A stretch of 64,000 nucleotides of DNA. Origin: an uncultured Actinomycetes bacterium. GTDB taxonomy: Bacteria > Actinomycetota > Actinomycetes > Mycobacteriales > Nakamurellaceae. The notes beneath the pieces are model-generated. The model was not told the DNA's origin and searched no databases. It worked only from the letters and a program-made list of their open reading frames with translations. Positions 1-9,199 of this stretch are shown piece by piece (the first letter of the stretch is position 1; each line of letters opens with the position of its first letter). Both the position numbers and the translations under genes were made by a program. The stretch is taken from the NCBI GenBank assembly GCA_937926105.1, contig CALANS010000149.1, positions 1 to 64,000 on the forward strand, written 5' to 3'.

Positions 1-30
1 AGCTCAGTAATCAAAGCCATCCGAGGTGTC

Positions 31-1098
31 TCAAGCAAGGTTGACAGAGAGGGCGGCCTCCAGATCGTCGTCGAACAGGTCCGCGTAGACGTCGAGCGTC
101 ATGGCTGCGGAGCTGTGTCCGAGCATCCGCTGGACGGCCTTGACGTTGGCCCCGGCGGACACGGACAGTGATGCCGCCGTGTGCCGCAGGTCGTGGGGGG
201 TCAGCCTCGGCAGGCCCGCCCGCTTGCGGGCATTCTCGAACCAGCCACCCGAGCCGCGGGGCGGGCGCATGTGCCCTCCGGTCGGACCGGGGAAGAGCAG
301 GTCGTCGGGCTCCTTGCCACGGCACTGCTCGGCGAGGCGGTCGACGATGAACCTTGGCAACGGCACGGTACGACGGCGATGGTTCTTCGGCGTGCCGACG
401 ATGACCTTGGAACCGACCTCGACGGCGTTGTTGACCACCCTGATGCGACGCTGGGTGAAGTTGCAGTCGAGCACACGAAGACCGGCCGCCTCGCCCCAGC
501 GGAGACCGCAGTAGGCAAGCAATAGCACCATCGGCCCGTTGTTACCGGCGGCCGCGGCGAGTGCGTGGACCTGTTGATGGGTGAGGTAGACGTGCTCGCG
601 CCGGACCTTGCGGGGAAGCTTGACGCCACGAGCGGGGTTGCTGGCCAGCCGGTGGTCACGTACCGCGGTGTCCAGGATCGCGGCCAGCACGCCGAACGCG
701 CGGATGACGGTGGTCGCACCACGACGCGCGCTGAGCTCGGACACCCAGGATTGGACGTCGCTATGCCGGACCTCGGTCAGCGGGGCTGCTTCCCAGCGCG
801 GCAAGACGTGCACCCGCCATGCGATCTCGACGGTCCGAGCAGTCGACGGCTTGAGATGGGTCTGATTGGCCAGCCACGTCTCGCCGAGCTCGCCGATGGT
901 GACCCTCGTGTCGGATGGCGCGACGTACTCCCCGCGCAGCTTGGACACCTCGACCGTGGCCGCGAACTGCTCGGCATCACGCTTCGTCCGGAACCCACGC
1001 CGATCGGTCTGGCGCCGTCCGGGTGAGCGATATCGGACCCGGTACCGCACGTGACCGGCCGCATTGAGGTAGCGCTGGACAGTTGCCATCCTCACCAC
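31..1098 (-). CDS. int: Tyrosine-type site-specific integrase
   Basis: The product, about 355 aa, is a full-length phage or integrative-element integrase that would recombine attP and attB. The N-terminal arm-binding and SAM-like parts (about residues 5-165) precede a catalytic domain with visible key residues: R200 in LRWGE, K238, H302 and R305 in HDLRHT, H328 in the LGH motif, and nucleophile Y338 in DVYADLF. Two GTG codons and an ATG (1089) are possible starts and no clear ribosome site separates them. An excisionase-like gene lies just upstream on the same strand. The element it serves cannot be delimited, because no att repeat was found and the gene sits at the window edge. The family is clear; the substrate is not. 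Confidence 0.93.
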   Translation of the reverse strand: MVRMATVQRYLNAAGHVRYRVRYRSPGRRQTDRRGFRTKRDAEQFAATVEVSKLRGEYVAPSDTRVTIGELGETWLANQTHLKPSTARTVEIAWRVHVLPRWEAAPLTEVRHSDVQSWVSELSARRGATTVIRAFGVLAAILDTAVRDHRLASNPARGVKLPRKVRREHVYLTHQQVHALAAAAGNNGPMVLLLAYCGLRWGEAAGLRVLDCNFTQRRIRVVNNAVEVGSKVIVGTPKNHRRRTVPLPRFIVDRLAEQCRGKEPDDLLFPGPTGGHMRPPRGSGGWFENARKRAGLPRLTPHDLRHTAASLSVSAGANVKAVQRMLGHSSAAMTLDVYADLFDDDLEAALSVNLA

Positions 1099-1195
1099 CG
1101 GGCGCCGTGGACGTGCCGTGAGCGCCGTCGAGCTTGCTGCTGACGCCGGACGTCGCCGTCGGGAAGGGCACGGTCGGCCGCACCAGGTTGACCGA

Positions 1196-1393
1196 TCATG
1201 ACAGTCGTCCAGTGCAGGTCTGAACGTTGGCGGAGATCCATTCGTCCAGGTCGCGCTGGCGGTAGCGGACCGACCGCCCGCTCAGCTTGACGAACTTCGG
1301 CCCGGTGCCCAGGTACCGCAGTTGAGCCAGCGCGCCCTTGCTCATGGCTAGCATGGCTCCGGCCTGCGCCGGCGTGAGCAGCTGGTCCGTCAT
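1196..1393 (-). CDS. Excisionase-like helix-turn-helix protein
   Basis: A 65-aa protein of the MerR-like HTH_17/excisionase type. The helix-turn-helix segment reads LTPAQAGAMLAMSKGAL, followed by a wing with KLSGRSVRYRQRDLDEWI, the usual end of this family. The ATG at 1393 is chosen because it begins the conserved domain; an upstream in-frame ATG at 1474 adds only low-complexity sequence. It lies about 100 bp upstream of the integrase on the same strand, the usual xis-int order, so it probably sets the direction of recombination (inference). It could equally be a small transcriptional regulator. Confidence 0.8.
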   Translation of the reverse strand: MTDQLLTPAQAGAMLAMSKGALAQLRYLGTGPKFVKLSGRSVRYRQRDLDEWISANVQTCTGRLS

Positions 1394-1705
1394 GGCGACA
1401 CCATCCTCATCGTGATCGCAGGAGCTTCCTGCTGAGAGGTGGTGCCATCCCCGCGCCGTTGGTGACGTTCGCATGATGAGTATTCAGCGACAGAACTGCG
1501 GTCTCTTCGTCCCGAACGACAATGGGGCGATTTGGCGACCTGCCGCGATGATCGCGAACCAGCACTGACCTGGCCTTATGCATCAGCAAACATCACGTGA
1601 AGAGGCGAGGTTCTGGAGAAGTTGTGGGCTGATTGTGGCCACAGGAAGGATCTTGAGGTCAAGTCCCTGGCGTGGCGTATCGGTGATCTTTCGAGTTGAT
1701 CTTGG
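1394..1705. other. Intergenic DNA between excisionase and intron remnant
   Basis: No supported gene is seen here. The segment holds the upstream region of the excisionase-like gene and, at its far end, the presumed 5' exon into which the group II intron inserted. No exon coding frame could be recognised. Confidence 0.5.
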
Positions 1706-2914
1706 GTGCGCCACGAGCGCGGAGAGAGGAGCCAGGATGTGTAGGTAGGGGCTTCTTGATGCGGTGCTGTGCAGGTGATGAAGGTTGTGGCCCTTCGGCG
1801 TCGCCCTTCGGGGGGAGGCGTCAAACCGCCTCATGCTGCGTTGGCTGAAGACCGTCGTGGCGAGCGATGAGGAAAAGGCATCCGTTGAGGTGCCAGGTGG
1901 GGACCGGGAAGGCGAGCGTGAGCGAACCGCTGTTGACGTGTCGAAACAACTAGTTGGCATCGGAACCGGAGAGAACAAGAGTCTCCGGGATGGGCCTGGT
2001 GGGTGCCCGAGTATTGGCCAGGTGGTGCCCGGCATGAAGGCGGCGCGAGCCCGGTCTGCAGTTCCTGCATGGAACGTGGGAAGGCCGGTGCCGATACTGC
2101 CGCCCCGGGCGCTGCTGGCGTCGTGGCGGCGAGAGGGAGCGCGTCGTACGGCGGAATCCGGAGGCGTTGAGTACCGATGCGGCACCGGCTGGCGGACCGG
2201 CCCGTAGTAGCGGTGAAGCCCTGGTAATCGGGGTGGAGTGAACGGGCCGGCTCATGTCGTGGTTTGTTCGCGCGAGCAACCGGGCGGCGTTGTCCGTCGG
2301 GGAGGATACGAGTGGGCAAGTCGAGTGAGGCGAGCAAGTCGTTTGTGATTTCCAAGCAGTTGGTGTTGCGGGCGTACCAGCAGGTCAAGGCCAACAAGGG
2401 TGCGGCCGGGGTGGACGGGTGTTCCACCGAGGACTTCGAAGCGGATCTGAAGAACAACCTGTACAAGATCTGGAATCGGATGTCCTCGGGGACGTACTTT
2501 CCGCCTGCGGTGCGGGCGGTGGAGATTCCCAAGCCGCATGGCGGCGGGGTACGGGTGCTGGGAGTGCCCACGGTCGGCGACAGAATCGCTCAGACCGTGG
2601 CGGCGCTGACGTTGGAGCCGAGGACGGAAGCGATCTTCCATCCGGACTCCTACGGATACCGGCCGGGCAGGTCGGCGCGTCAGGCGCTGACGGCCTGCCG
2701 GGATCGGTGCTGGAAGAAGGACTGGGTGCTCGATCTGGACATCCGCTCGTTCTTCGACTCCTTGGACCACGACCTCGTCGTCAAGGCGGTGGCGGCGAAC
2801 ATCACCACCGAACAGCGTTGGGTGTTGCTGTATGTGCGGCGGTGGCTGACCGCCGGGCTGCAGTTGCCCGATGGCACCCTGCAGCGACGGGACCGTGGGA
2901 CCCCGCAGGGGTCG
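1706..2914 (+). mobile_element. 5' part of a group II intron, truncated
   Basis: A group II intron remnant begins with a canonical GTGCG 5' end at 1706-1710. The following 600 bases are dense in short hairpins typical of ribozyme domains I-III, for example the GGCG/CGCC and TCTCC/GGAGA arms near 1800-1990. The reverse-transcriptase ORF starts at 2312, where domain IV is expected. The intron is cut at about 2914 by unrelated DNA that begins with a palindrome, so the rest of the maturase, domains V-VI and the 3' splice site are missing here. It cannot splice or retrohome by itself. The 5' boundary is inferred from the consensus only. Confidence 0.72.
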
Positions 2915-2920
2915 TTATGA
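2312..2920 (+). pseudogene. ltrA: Group II intron reverse transcriptase/maturase, N-terminal fragment
   Basis: About 200 residues of an LtrA-type protein are present. RT0-RT4 motifs are recognisable: NKGAAGVDG, the IPKPHGGGVRVLGVPTVGDRIAQ block, SYGYRPGRSA, and LDLDIRSFFDSLDHD with the first catalytic aspartates, ending at GTPQGS. The protein stops before the YADD motif, so the RT5-7, thumb, maturase X and endonuclease domains are absent and it must be inactive as an RT. A GGGAGG ribosome site 6-7 bases before GTG 2312 marks the natural start. The reading frame is lost where the inverted-repeat element begins at 2915. A maturase C-terminal piece near 6.2-6.4 kb on the opposite strand may belong to a relative. 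Confidence 0.9.
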
Positions 2921-3023
2921 GCAGCTGCTCATAACCCGCCCTATGAGCAGCGCTGGGTTATGCGCAGCGTCGGGGTGTCGCCGCTGGTGACGGCGGTGCC
3001 GCCAGGCTGGACGCTGCGCATAA
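2915..3023. repeat. Cluster of palindromes at the start of a recombinase element
   Basis: A perfect 20-bp palindrome (TTATGAGCAGCTGCTCATAA, 2915-2934) is followed by a further TATGAGCAGCG half (2942-2952) and by a 14-bp inverted repeat, TTATGCGCAGCGTC (2958-2971) against its complement (3010-3023). All share the core TTATG(A/C)GCAGC. The cluster sits exactly where the intron RT is interrupted and about 65 bp upstream of a truncated tyrosine recombinase. This is what is expected of binding or crossover sites at the end of a tyrosine-recombinase element. The assignment as element end is inference. Confidence 0.6.
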
Positions 3024-3089
3024 TCCCGGGCGGATTCTGATCACGCGGCTCGGCGTAATGCCGGGCTCTCGTGATTGGAGGTCGTCGTC

Positions 3090-3575
3090 ATGGTGGCTGT
3101 GTCCGAACTGGTGTCTGGCCTGGATGCCGAGCTGAGGCGTTTGGGCTACGCGCCCTCGACGATGGTGTGGTATTACGGCTGCTGGCGCCGCATGGAAAGG
3201 TTCTTCGCCTCCCGTGGCGTGGCGGAGTTTTCGCTGGATGTGGCGATGCCCTGGGTCGACCAGGCTTGTGGTGGGTTCTTCGTCAAGGAGCAGGCGGGCA
3301 CTCTCAAACTGACCGATGTGTATCTGTTCCGGGTCGCGGCGATGCTGGACGATTTCGCGGTGCGTGGGGTGGTGCTGCGCCGCTATTCCCGCTCGGTGGA
3401 CAAGCTTTCCGCCGGTGACGCAGCGGTGGTGGCCCGGTTCCAGGAGTGGCTGCGGGCGGCGGGCTGCGTAGTGTCGACGGTGCGAACCTACGGCACGGTG
3501 GCGGGCGAGTTCTGCGCGTTCACCGGTTGGCGTGGCGGCCTGGCCGGCCTGGATGCCGTGGTTGTGTCGTGTTGA
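3090..3575 (+). pseudogene. Tyrosine recombinase, N-terminal fragment
   Basis: About 160 residues resemble the core-binding (SAM-like) N-terminal half of a site-specific recombinase: two consecutive helix-rich segments, LDAELRRLGYAPSTMVWYYG and a later RFQEWLRAAGCVVSTVRTYG, with no catalytic RHRHY domain. Full enzymes of this class are about twice this length, so the gene is truncated at about 3575, where the next IS remnant begins. The palindromic cluster just upstream suggests it came from an element carrying its own terminal recombination sites, such as a recombinase-in-trio (RIT) element. That assignment is only a hypothesis. Confidence 0.68.
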
Positions 3576-3628
3576 ACGGTGTCTGCTGCTGCCGGCGGTG
3601 AGGGTTGACGGTCGGGTCGGCCGAGGGG

Positions 3629-4489
3629 TCAAGTTGCTGCCGTTGCCCGGTAGATTTTCATGATGTTGAACGCTGTTGCGGCCAAATGCGTTTCCTGGCT
3701 GGCATTTTCAAGACCACGGCGGGAGAACCGGGCCAGGATCTTCTTCAGGTTGCCGATACCGGGTTCGACTGTGGCGCCGCGCCTTTTGTATAGCGCCCTG
3801 CCTTCGGATGTCCGCAATCGGTGTGCGTTGGTCTCGGCCGGGGTCGCGTCTGGTGGTGGCGGCCCGCAGGCGGGATCTTCGGCTGCTGCGCGTGCCTGAT
3901 CGCGGCCTTTGCCCGTGGCGATCAGCCGGTCCGGGCCTGCGGCAGACAGGTTGTTGTTGCTGTGGTAGCCGGCGTCGGCCAGAACGCATCCGATCACGTG
4001 CCTGTCATCGTTGGTTGCCGCGTGCAATTGTGCCGCCGCGGCCTGCGATGCGTGCATCATCGGGATGAAGCTGCGTTGGTCGTTGCTCGATTGGCCGACA
4101 TCGCAGGCGGCGATCAACTGGTCTGCGGTGATGGCGACCTGCACGTTGTAGCCTTGGACGAAGCCGCGGCGGGTCGGCATGATTCGTGAGTCCGGGTCGG
4201 TGGTGTTCGCCACGATCTTTGGCAATTTCTTAGCCGCCGGTTTCGGTTCCGCTTTCGCAGTGTCCGCGGCCATCTTCTTGGCCCGTGCCAGGACTTGGCG
4301 GGCCCGGATCACCACCGCGGCCTGATCTAGCGGCACTGGTGGCCGGCCCATGGGTTTCTTCCTGGCTGCCACCAAGTTTGCGTATCGGTCGAGTTTTGCT
4401 TGGTGGATAGCGACCTGGCGGGCCAGATGGGCCTGTGCCTCGGCCAGGTGATGCGGCCCGGCGGGGATCCGGCCCCGAACCGGCGAGCC
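3629..4489 (-). pseudogene. IS1182-family transposase, C-terminal part
   Basis: The minus-strand frame encodes the C-terminal half of an IS1182-type DDE transposase. It shows the basic linker typical of the family, GYNVQVAITADQLI, the second catalytic region in VLADAGYHSNNNL, and the terminal block RRGATVEPGIGNLKKI with the catalytic glutamate. The frame is open upstream to about 4489, where the IS256 element has inserted, so the N-terminal domain and first catalytic aspartate are missing. The first available start codon (TTG 4375) is internal. No terminal inverted repeat was identified downstream. Confidence 0.85.
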
Positions 4490-5907
4490 TGTCAGATTGT
4501 CTGTGTAAGGACAAGTTTCGTCCTGTGCTTGACACTATCAGGGTTAGAGTCACATAGGCAACCGCCCCGGGAAATACACTTCCAGGGTGTTCAGGGCCAG
4601 TGCCCAGCCCTGGGTTCCGGTGCCGGCTTCGCCGCCACGTTGGCTGCTGATGTTGCGCAGCCCGAGGTAGAGCAGCTTCATCGCCGAATCGATGTCGGGG
4701 AAGTGGCCGCGGGTTTTGGTGATCTTCCGCAGCTGGTAGTTGATCGATTCGATCGCGTTGGTGGTGAAAACGATCTTACGCAATTCCGGCGGGTAATCCA
4801 GGAACGGGGTGAAATCGTTCCAGGCGTTCTCCCACACCTTGATCGCCGCCGGGTACTGCTTGGCCCAGGTGTTGCGGAACTCGCCCAGAGCCAGCTCGGC
4901 GGCCTCCACGGTCGGGGAAGTGTAGATGGCCCGCATCGCCGCGGCGACCTTCTTGCGATCGGTGTAGGAGACGAACCGGGCGGCGTTGCGAACGACGTGC
5001 ACGGTGCAGGTCTGGACCACTGTGTCGGGGAACACTGACCGGATCGCATCGGGCAGCCCGGTCAGCCCGTCGCAACAGCAGATCAGGATGTCGCGCAGAC
5101 CACGGTTGCGCAGGTCGGTCAGCACCTTGGCCCAAAACTTGGCGCCCTCGTTGGTCTCGATCCACACACCCAAGGCGTGCTTGTAGCCGTCGGTATCGAC
5201 CCCGATGACCAGATGCGCCGAGCGTTGGGTGACCACGCCGTTGTCGCGTACCTTGAGCCGGATCCCATCGACGTAGACGATCGGGTAGACCGAGTCGATC
5301 GGCCGCGATTGCCACGCCTTGATCTCATCGACCACCACATCGGTGACCCGCGAGATCAGATCCGGTGAGGCAGTGATGCCGTACACCTCGGCCAGGTGCG
5401 CGGTGATATCGCGGGTGGTCATACCCCGCGAATACAGCGACAAGATCATGTCCTCGACCGACCCGAGCCGGCGGGCGTGCTTGGGCACGATCCGCGGCTT
5501 GAAAGAGCCGTTACGATCCCGCGGCACGACCAATTCCACCGCGCCGTTGGTGGTGGTCACCGTATTCGACGTCAACCCATTACGCGAATTGCCCGTCCCG
5601 CGGCCAGCCGGGTCACCGGCCTCATACCCCAAATGGTCGGTCATCTCCGCCTGCAACGCCCTTTCCAGCACCGCCTTCGTGATCTGACCCAGCAACCCAT
5701 CCGGGCCGTCAATCGGCGTCCCAGCCGCCTTCGCCTGCCGCAGCAACCCATCGATCATCGTCGGGTTCGCCGCCGCCGCGAGCAGCTGCGCACCGTCCAC
5801 GCCACCCACCGGCGGCGTTGTGGTCTCCGTCACTTCCAGTCCCTCCATCAGCCCCTACGGGCAGTTGATCATGAAGGACGGACCCGTCTTACACAGACTC
5901 CCTGACA
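4490..5907 (-). mobile_element. IS256-family insertion sequence, apparently complete
   Basis: The boundaries come from imperfect terminal inverted repeats. The left arm is TGTCAG (4490-4495) plus GTCTGTGTAAG (4499-4509). The right arm carries the complements CTTACACAGAC (5888-5898) and CTGACA (5902-5907). Both arms continue inward to a shared CGTCCT. One intact transposase gene fills the element. It has landed inside an IS1182 transposase gene. No obvious 8-9 bp target duplication flanks the ends, and the DNA on the right is a fragment of another IS256-like gene, so a later rearrangement or recombination between related elements is possible. Confidence 0.85.
4550..5848 (-). CDS. IS256 (Mutator)-family transposase
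   Basis: A full-length transposase of 432 aa, the normal size for the family. The DDE triad can be placed: the first aspartate in IVYVDGIRLKV, the second in LICCCDGLTGLPDAI, and the glutamate in the diagnostic NAIESINYQLRK motif. The typical C/H region VVQTCTVHVVRN lies between the last two. The N-terminal GPDGLLGQITKAVLERAL segment is the family's DNA-binding region. ATG 5848 is used here; a GTG five codons later has the better spaced GGAGGG ribosome site and may be the true start. There is no frameshift, so the element may still be mobile. Confidence 0.95.
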   Translation of the reverse strand: MEGLEVTETTTPPVGGVDGAQLLAAAANPTMIDGLLRQAKAAGTPIDGPDGLLGQITKAVLERALQAEMTDHLGYEAGDPAGRGTGNSRNGLTSNTVTTTNGAVELVVPRDRNGSFKPRIVPKHARRLGSVEDMILSLYSRGMTTRDITAHLAEVYGITASPDLISRVTDVVVDEIKAWQSRPIDSVYPIVYVDGIRLKVRDNGVVTQRSAHLVIGVDTDGYKHALGVWIETNEGAKFWAKVLTDLRNRGLRDILICCCDGLTGLPDAIRSVFPDTVVQTCTVHVVRNAARFVSYTDRKKVAAAMRAIYTSPTVEAAELALGEFRNTWAKQYPAAIKVWENAWNDFTPFLDYPPELRKIVFTTNAIESINYQLRKITKTRGHFPDIDSAMKLLYLGLRNISSQRGGEAGTGTQGWALALNTLEVYFPGRLPM

Positions 5908-5929
5908 CCCCCAGTGCGGTCAGCTCGGA

Positions 5930-6138
5930 GATTCGTAGCCGGTTTGGGCTGCCAGGAGCAGCATTGTTTCGACGACAGCTTCCGTCAAATCCGCCAACAA
6001 ACCACCCGGACCCGTCACGACCTCCCCACGAGCCGCCGCAGATTTGACCATCTCCCGCGACGCCGCCCGATGCGCATCACGCAGCGACGACCTCCCACGA
6101 CCAGAATCCACAATCACGGACTCCATTTTCTCCGACAT
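5930..6138 (-). pseudogene. N-terminal fragment of a second IS256-like transposase
   Basis: About 70 residues contain TGPGGLLADLTEAVVETMLL followed by AAQTGYE. This aligns by eye with GPDGLLGQITKAVLERAL and the HLGYE stretch in the intact transposase next door. The frame ends a few codons later at the right end of the intact IS256 element, so only the N-terminus survives. The sequence differs enough to be a separate family member and not a duplicate. Confidence 0.65.
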
Positions 6139-6189
6139 CCCAGCATCCTTCCGGCAGACACGCTGCCAGCCCCGCCGGTTACACCCTTC

Positions 6190-6400
6190 GTCGGACAGGT
6201 CCGTAGCAGCCGCAAGCGTCCGCGGTTAAGGGTGTGTTTGCAGACGGCGTGCCGGAAGTAGTTCGTCCAGCCGCGCAGGATCTGGTTGATCCGCCCGATC
6301 ATGGTCCCCATATTGGCCTGCGAGACCCGGTGTGTCAGAGTACGGATCTTCGCCTTGACCGCGCTGCGGGCCAGGGTGAAGATCGGAGGGTGAGATACTG
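6190..6400 (-). pseudogene. Group II intron maturase C-terminal fragment
   Basis: A minus-strand reading frame contains AVKAKIRTLTHRVSQ and then INQILRGWTNYFRHAVCKHTL. This is characteristic of the group II intron maturase-specific (domain X) region. There is no start, no RT domain and no recognisable domain V downstream, so it is a remnant. Its orientation is opposite to the RT fragment at 2.3-2.9 kb; the two could be halves of one intron separated by inversion or pieces of two introns. Confidence 0.7.
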
Positions 6401-6637
6401 GCCCGAGTGGGCTGCTGTCGTCGGTGATTCATCCCGTCTTGGAGCGGGCGCTCGACGGGGAGGCCCGCATGTCTGGGCGCCGGCGCACTGGTGATGATCG
6501 TCGCGTGCGCACGTGTACCTGAGCTGTGGCCGGTATCACCTGCAGTGCCGGGACATTTGCCCCTGGATGGATCACCATCGGGCCTGCATGCTGGTCGGCG
6601 TCGGATTGCGTGATGCTTGCGGCGAGAGGGCTTTCAC

Positions 6638-8083
6638 ATGGACCCATTGGCCTTAGCGCGGTGGCAGTTCGGTATCACGACGGTCTATCACTTTCTGTTT
6701 GTGCCGCTCACCATCGGGCTGGCGCTACTCATGGCAATTGTAGAGACTGCCTGGGTACGCACGCGTAATCCGGTGTATCTGCGAACTGTGAAGTTCTGGG
6801 GCAAGCTCTTTCTGATCAATTTCGCCATCGGTGTGGCAACCGGCATCGTGCAGGAGTTCCAGTTCGGGATGAACTGGTCGAGTTACTCGCGTTTTGTCGG
6901 TGACGTTTTTGGTGCGCCGCTGGCTATGGAGGGTCTGGTCGCGTTCTTCCTGGAGTCGACGTTCCTGGGTCTGTGGATCTTCGGGTGGGATCGCCTGTCG
7001 CCCCGGCTGCATGCCGCATGCATGTGGCTGGTCTCGGCAGGCACGATCGCTTCGGCCTACTTCATCCTCGCTGCGAACTCGTTCATGCAACACCCGGTGG
7101 GAATCGAGGTCGACTCGGCGACCGGTCGCCCGCGGCTGACCGATATCGGTGCCGTGTTGTTCCAGCCGTTGCAGTTGGTCACGTTCGGGCACGTGCTTGC
7201 TGCGTGCCTGCTGACCGGGGCGGTGGTGATGACGGGTGTCAGCGCGTACTTCCTGGCTCGGCGCCGCGATGTGGACGTGTTCCGACCGAGCCTTCGGTTG
7301 GGGCTGGTGGGTGTGGTGATCGGTTCCCTTGCGGTCATCGTGTCCGGCGATGTGCAAGGTCGAGTGATGACGGACGTTCAGCCGATGAAGATGGCGGCCG
7401 CGGAGGCGCTGTACGACACCACGTCCCACGCCTCGCTGTCTCTGCTTTCGATCGGCACCCTGGACGGCAGCCGGGAGACGTTCGCCGTACGGGTTCCAGG
7501 GTTGCTCTCGTTCATGGCCACCGGCGGTGTGAAAGGCACTGTGGAGGGCATCAACGACATCCAGCAGCAGTACCAGCAGCGGTTCGGGCCGGGCGATTAC
7601 CGGCCGAACATACCGGTGACCTACTGGACATTCCGTGCGATGATGGGCATCGGGTTTGCTTTGCTGGCAGTCGGTCTGGCGGGGTTGTGGTTGACGCGGC
7701 GTCGGCGGCTGCCGGATCGGGCGTGGGTGTGGCGGCTGGCGACGCTGGCCATCGTGTTGCCGTTCGTGGGCAACTCGGTCGGCTGGATCTTCACCGAGAT
7801 GGGCCGCCAACCTTGGACGGTGTTCGGACTGTTCACGACCTCAGAGTCAGTGTCTCCCACGGTGACCGGTGGGGAGGTGCTGACCTCGCTGGTGGTGTTT
7901 ACCGGCCTCTACGCCGTGCTGGCGGTCATCAATCTCCGGCTGATGGCGCGGCACGCGAAGGCTGGCCCGGTGAGCACCGCGGACGCGCTGGCCAGTGTCC
8001 GGCGGCGGGACCGTCCGGGCGACGGTGAGGGTGGTTCCTCGGCGACGGAGGGACAGGATGCGCCGCTGTCGTTCGCGTACTGA
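6638..8083 (+). CDS. cydA: Cytochrome bd ubiquinol/menaquinol oxidase subunit I
   Basis: CydA oxidises quinol and reduces oxygen to water with high affinity, holding hemes b558, b595 and d in the plasma membrane. The 481-aa product has about nine membrane segments and conserved ligands: H18 in VYHFLFVPLTIG, the histidine in TFGHVLAA (about 184), and the methionine in FTEMGRQPW (about 388). It also keeps the quinol-site motif around GRQPW and the short Q-loop usual in actinobacteria. ATG 6638 has a GAGAGGG ribosome site 7 bases upstream. It is the first gene of cydABDC, 48 bp ahead of cydB, and lies just downstream of the IS cluster, so its promoter must fall within about 240 bp. Confidence 0.97.
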   Translation: MDPLALARWQFGITTVYHFLFVPLTIGLALLMAIVETAWVRTRNPVYLRTVKFWGKLFLINFAIGVATGIVQEFQFGMNWSSYSRFVGDVFGAPLAMEGLVAFFLESTFLGLWIFGWDRLSPRLHAACMWLVSAGTIASAYFILAANSFMQHPVGIEVDSATGRPRLTDIGAVLFQPLQLVTFGHVLAACLLTGAVVMTGVSAYFLARRRDVDVFRPSLRLGLVGVVIGSLAVIVSGDVQGRVMTDVQPMKMAAAEALYDTTSHASLSLLSIGTLDGSRETFAVRVPGLLSFMATGGVKGTVEGINDIQQQYQQRFGPGDYRPNIPVTYWTFRAMMGIGFALLAVGLAGLWLTRRRRLPDRAWVWRLATLAIVLPFVGNSVGWIFTEMGRQPWTVFGLFTTSESVSPTVTGGEVLTSLVVFTGLYAVLAVINLRLMARHAKAGPVSTADALASVRRRDRPGDGEGGSSATEGQDAPLSFAY

Positions 8084-8131
8084 CTTGGTTCGCTGTGTCG
8101 GTGCGTGCCGTGTGCTATCGGGGAGGCCCGA

Positions 8132-9199
8132 ATGTTGCTGAACGACTTGTGGTTCGGGCTGATAGCGGTGCTTTGGATCGGGTATTTCGTGCTGGACGGC
8201 TTCGACTTCGGCGTCGGTGGGCTGCTTGGCGTGCTGGGCCGGGACGAGCGGGGGCGGCGCGTGTTGATCAACACCATCGGGCCGGTGTGGGATGGCAACG
8301 AGGTCTGGCTGCTGGTGGCCGGTGGAGCGACGTTTGCGGCCTTTCCGCAGTGGTACGCGACGCTTTTTTCCGGATTCTATCTGCCGCTGCTGGCCATCTT
8401 GGTATGCTTGATCATTCGCGCGGTGGCGTTCGAGTACCGGGGTAAGGGGCACAGCGACACCTGGCGCCGCAATTGGGATTGGGCGATCGTGGCCTGTTCG
8501 GTCGGCCCCGCACTGCTGTGGGGCGTGGCCTTCGGCTCGATCGTTCGCGGGGTCCCGCTCTCGTCTGATCACGAGTTTGCCGGCGGGGTGCTCGACCTGC
8601 TCAGTCCCTTCGCTGTTCTGGTGGGGGTCACCACGCTGCTGCTGTTCTTGACCCATGGCGCGGTTTTCGTGGCCCTGAAGACCACCGAACAGGTCCGCGA
8701 GCGGGCGAATCGGCTGGCCGTTCGACTGGGGGTGTCGGCGCTGGTAGCCATGGCCGGCATGGTGCTCTGGCAGTCGCAGCTGCGCTTTGACCCGATCTCG
8801 ATGGCGGCCGGTACTGTCGCAGTGCTCGGGCTGGGGCTGGGGCTGGTGGCGGCGCGGCGGGGCCGGGACGGATGGGCGTTCGCGGCCAGCGCAGTGGCCA
8901 CCGGCCTGCTGGTGGCCAGCTGGTTCACGGCGCTGTATCCCGCCGTGCTGCCGTCGAGCACCGACCCGGCCGGCACCCTGACGATCCACAACGCCGCCTC
9001 CAGCCCGTACACGCTGACCGTCATGACCTGGGTGGCCGCGATCATGACGCCCGTGGTGCTGGCCTACCAGGGCTGGACGTACTGGGTGTTCCGGCGCCGG
9101 ATCTCGACCCGGCAGATCCCGCCATCTCAACCCGCCGGGCAGGCCGAGGCCCAGCTCGATGACCGGGCTGCGACCGGGGCGGGTCCTGCATCGGCGTGA
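8132..9199 (+). CDS. cydB: Cytochrome bd oxidase subunit II
   Basis: CydB is the structural partner of CydA. The 355-aa product shows the family start LWFGLIAVLWIGYFVLDGFDFGVG, then NTIGPVWDGNEVWLL and multiple hydrophobic helices. The C-terminal 30 residues are hydrophilic and low-complexity. ATG 8132 is preceded by GGGGAGG at ideal distance and replaces an upstream ATG at 8105. Its stop codon overlaps the GTG of cydD (GTGA), which implies translational coupling to the exporter needed for bd assembly. Confidence 0.97.
   Translation: MLLNDLWFGLIAVLWIGYFVLDGFDFGVGGLLGVLGRDERGRRVLINTIGPVWDGNEVWLLVAGGATFAAFPQWYATLFSGFYLPLLAILVCLIIRAVAFEYRGKGHSDTWRRNWDWAIVACSVGPALLWGVAFGSIVRGVPLSSDHEFAGGVLDLLSPFAVLVGVTTLLLFLTHGAVFVALKTTEQVRERANRLAVRLGVSALVAMAGMVLWQSQLRFDPISMAAGTVAVLGLGLGLVAARRGRDGWAFAASAVATGLLVASWFTALYPAVLPSSTDPAGTLTIHNAASSPYTLTVMTWVAAIMTPVVLAYQGWTYWVFRRRISTRQIPPSQPAGQAEAQLDDRAATGAGPASA

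Noticed and set aside
6140..6200. Group II intron domain V near the maturase fragment
   Set aside because: No GAGCCG/AAAG/CGGTTC-type hairpin was found.
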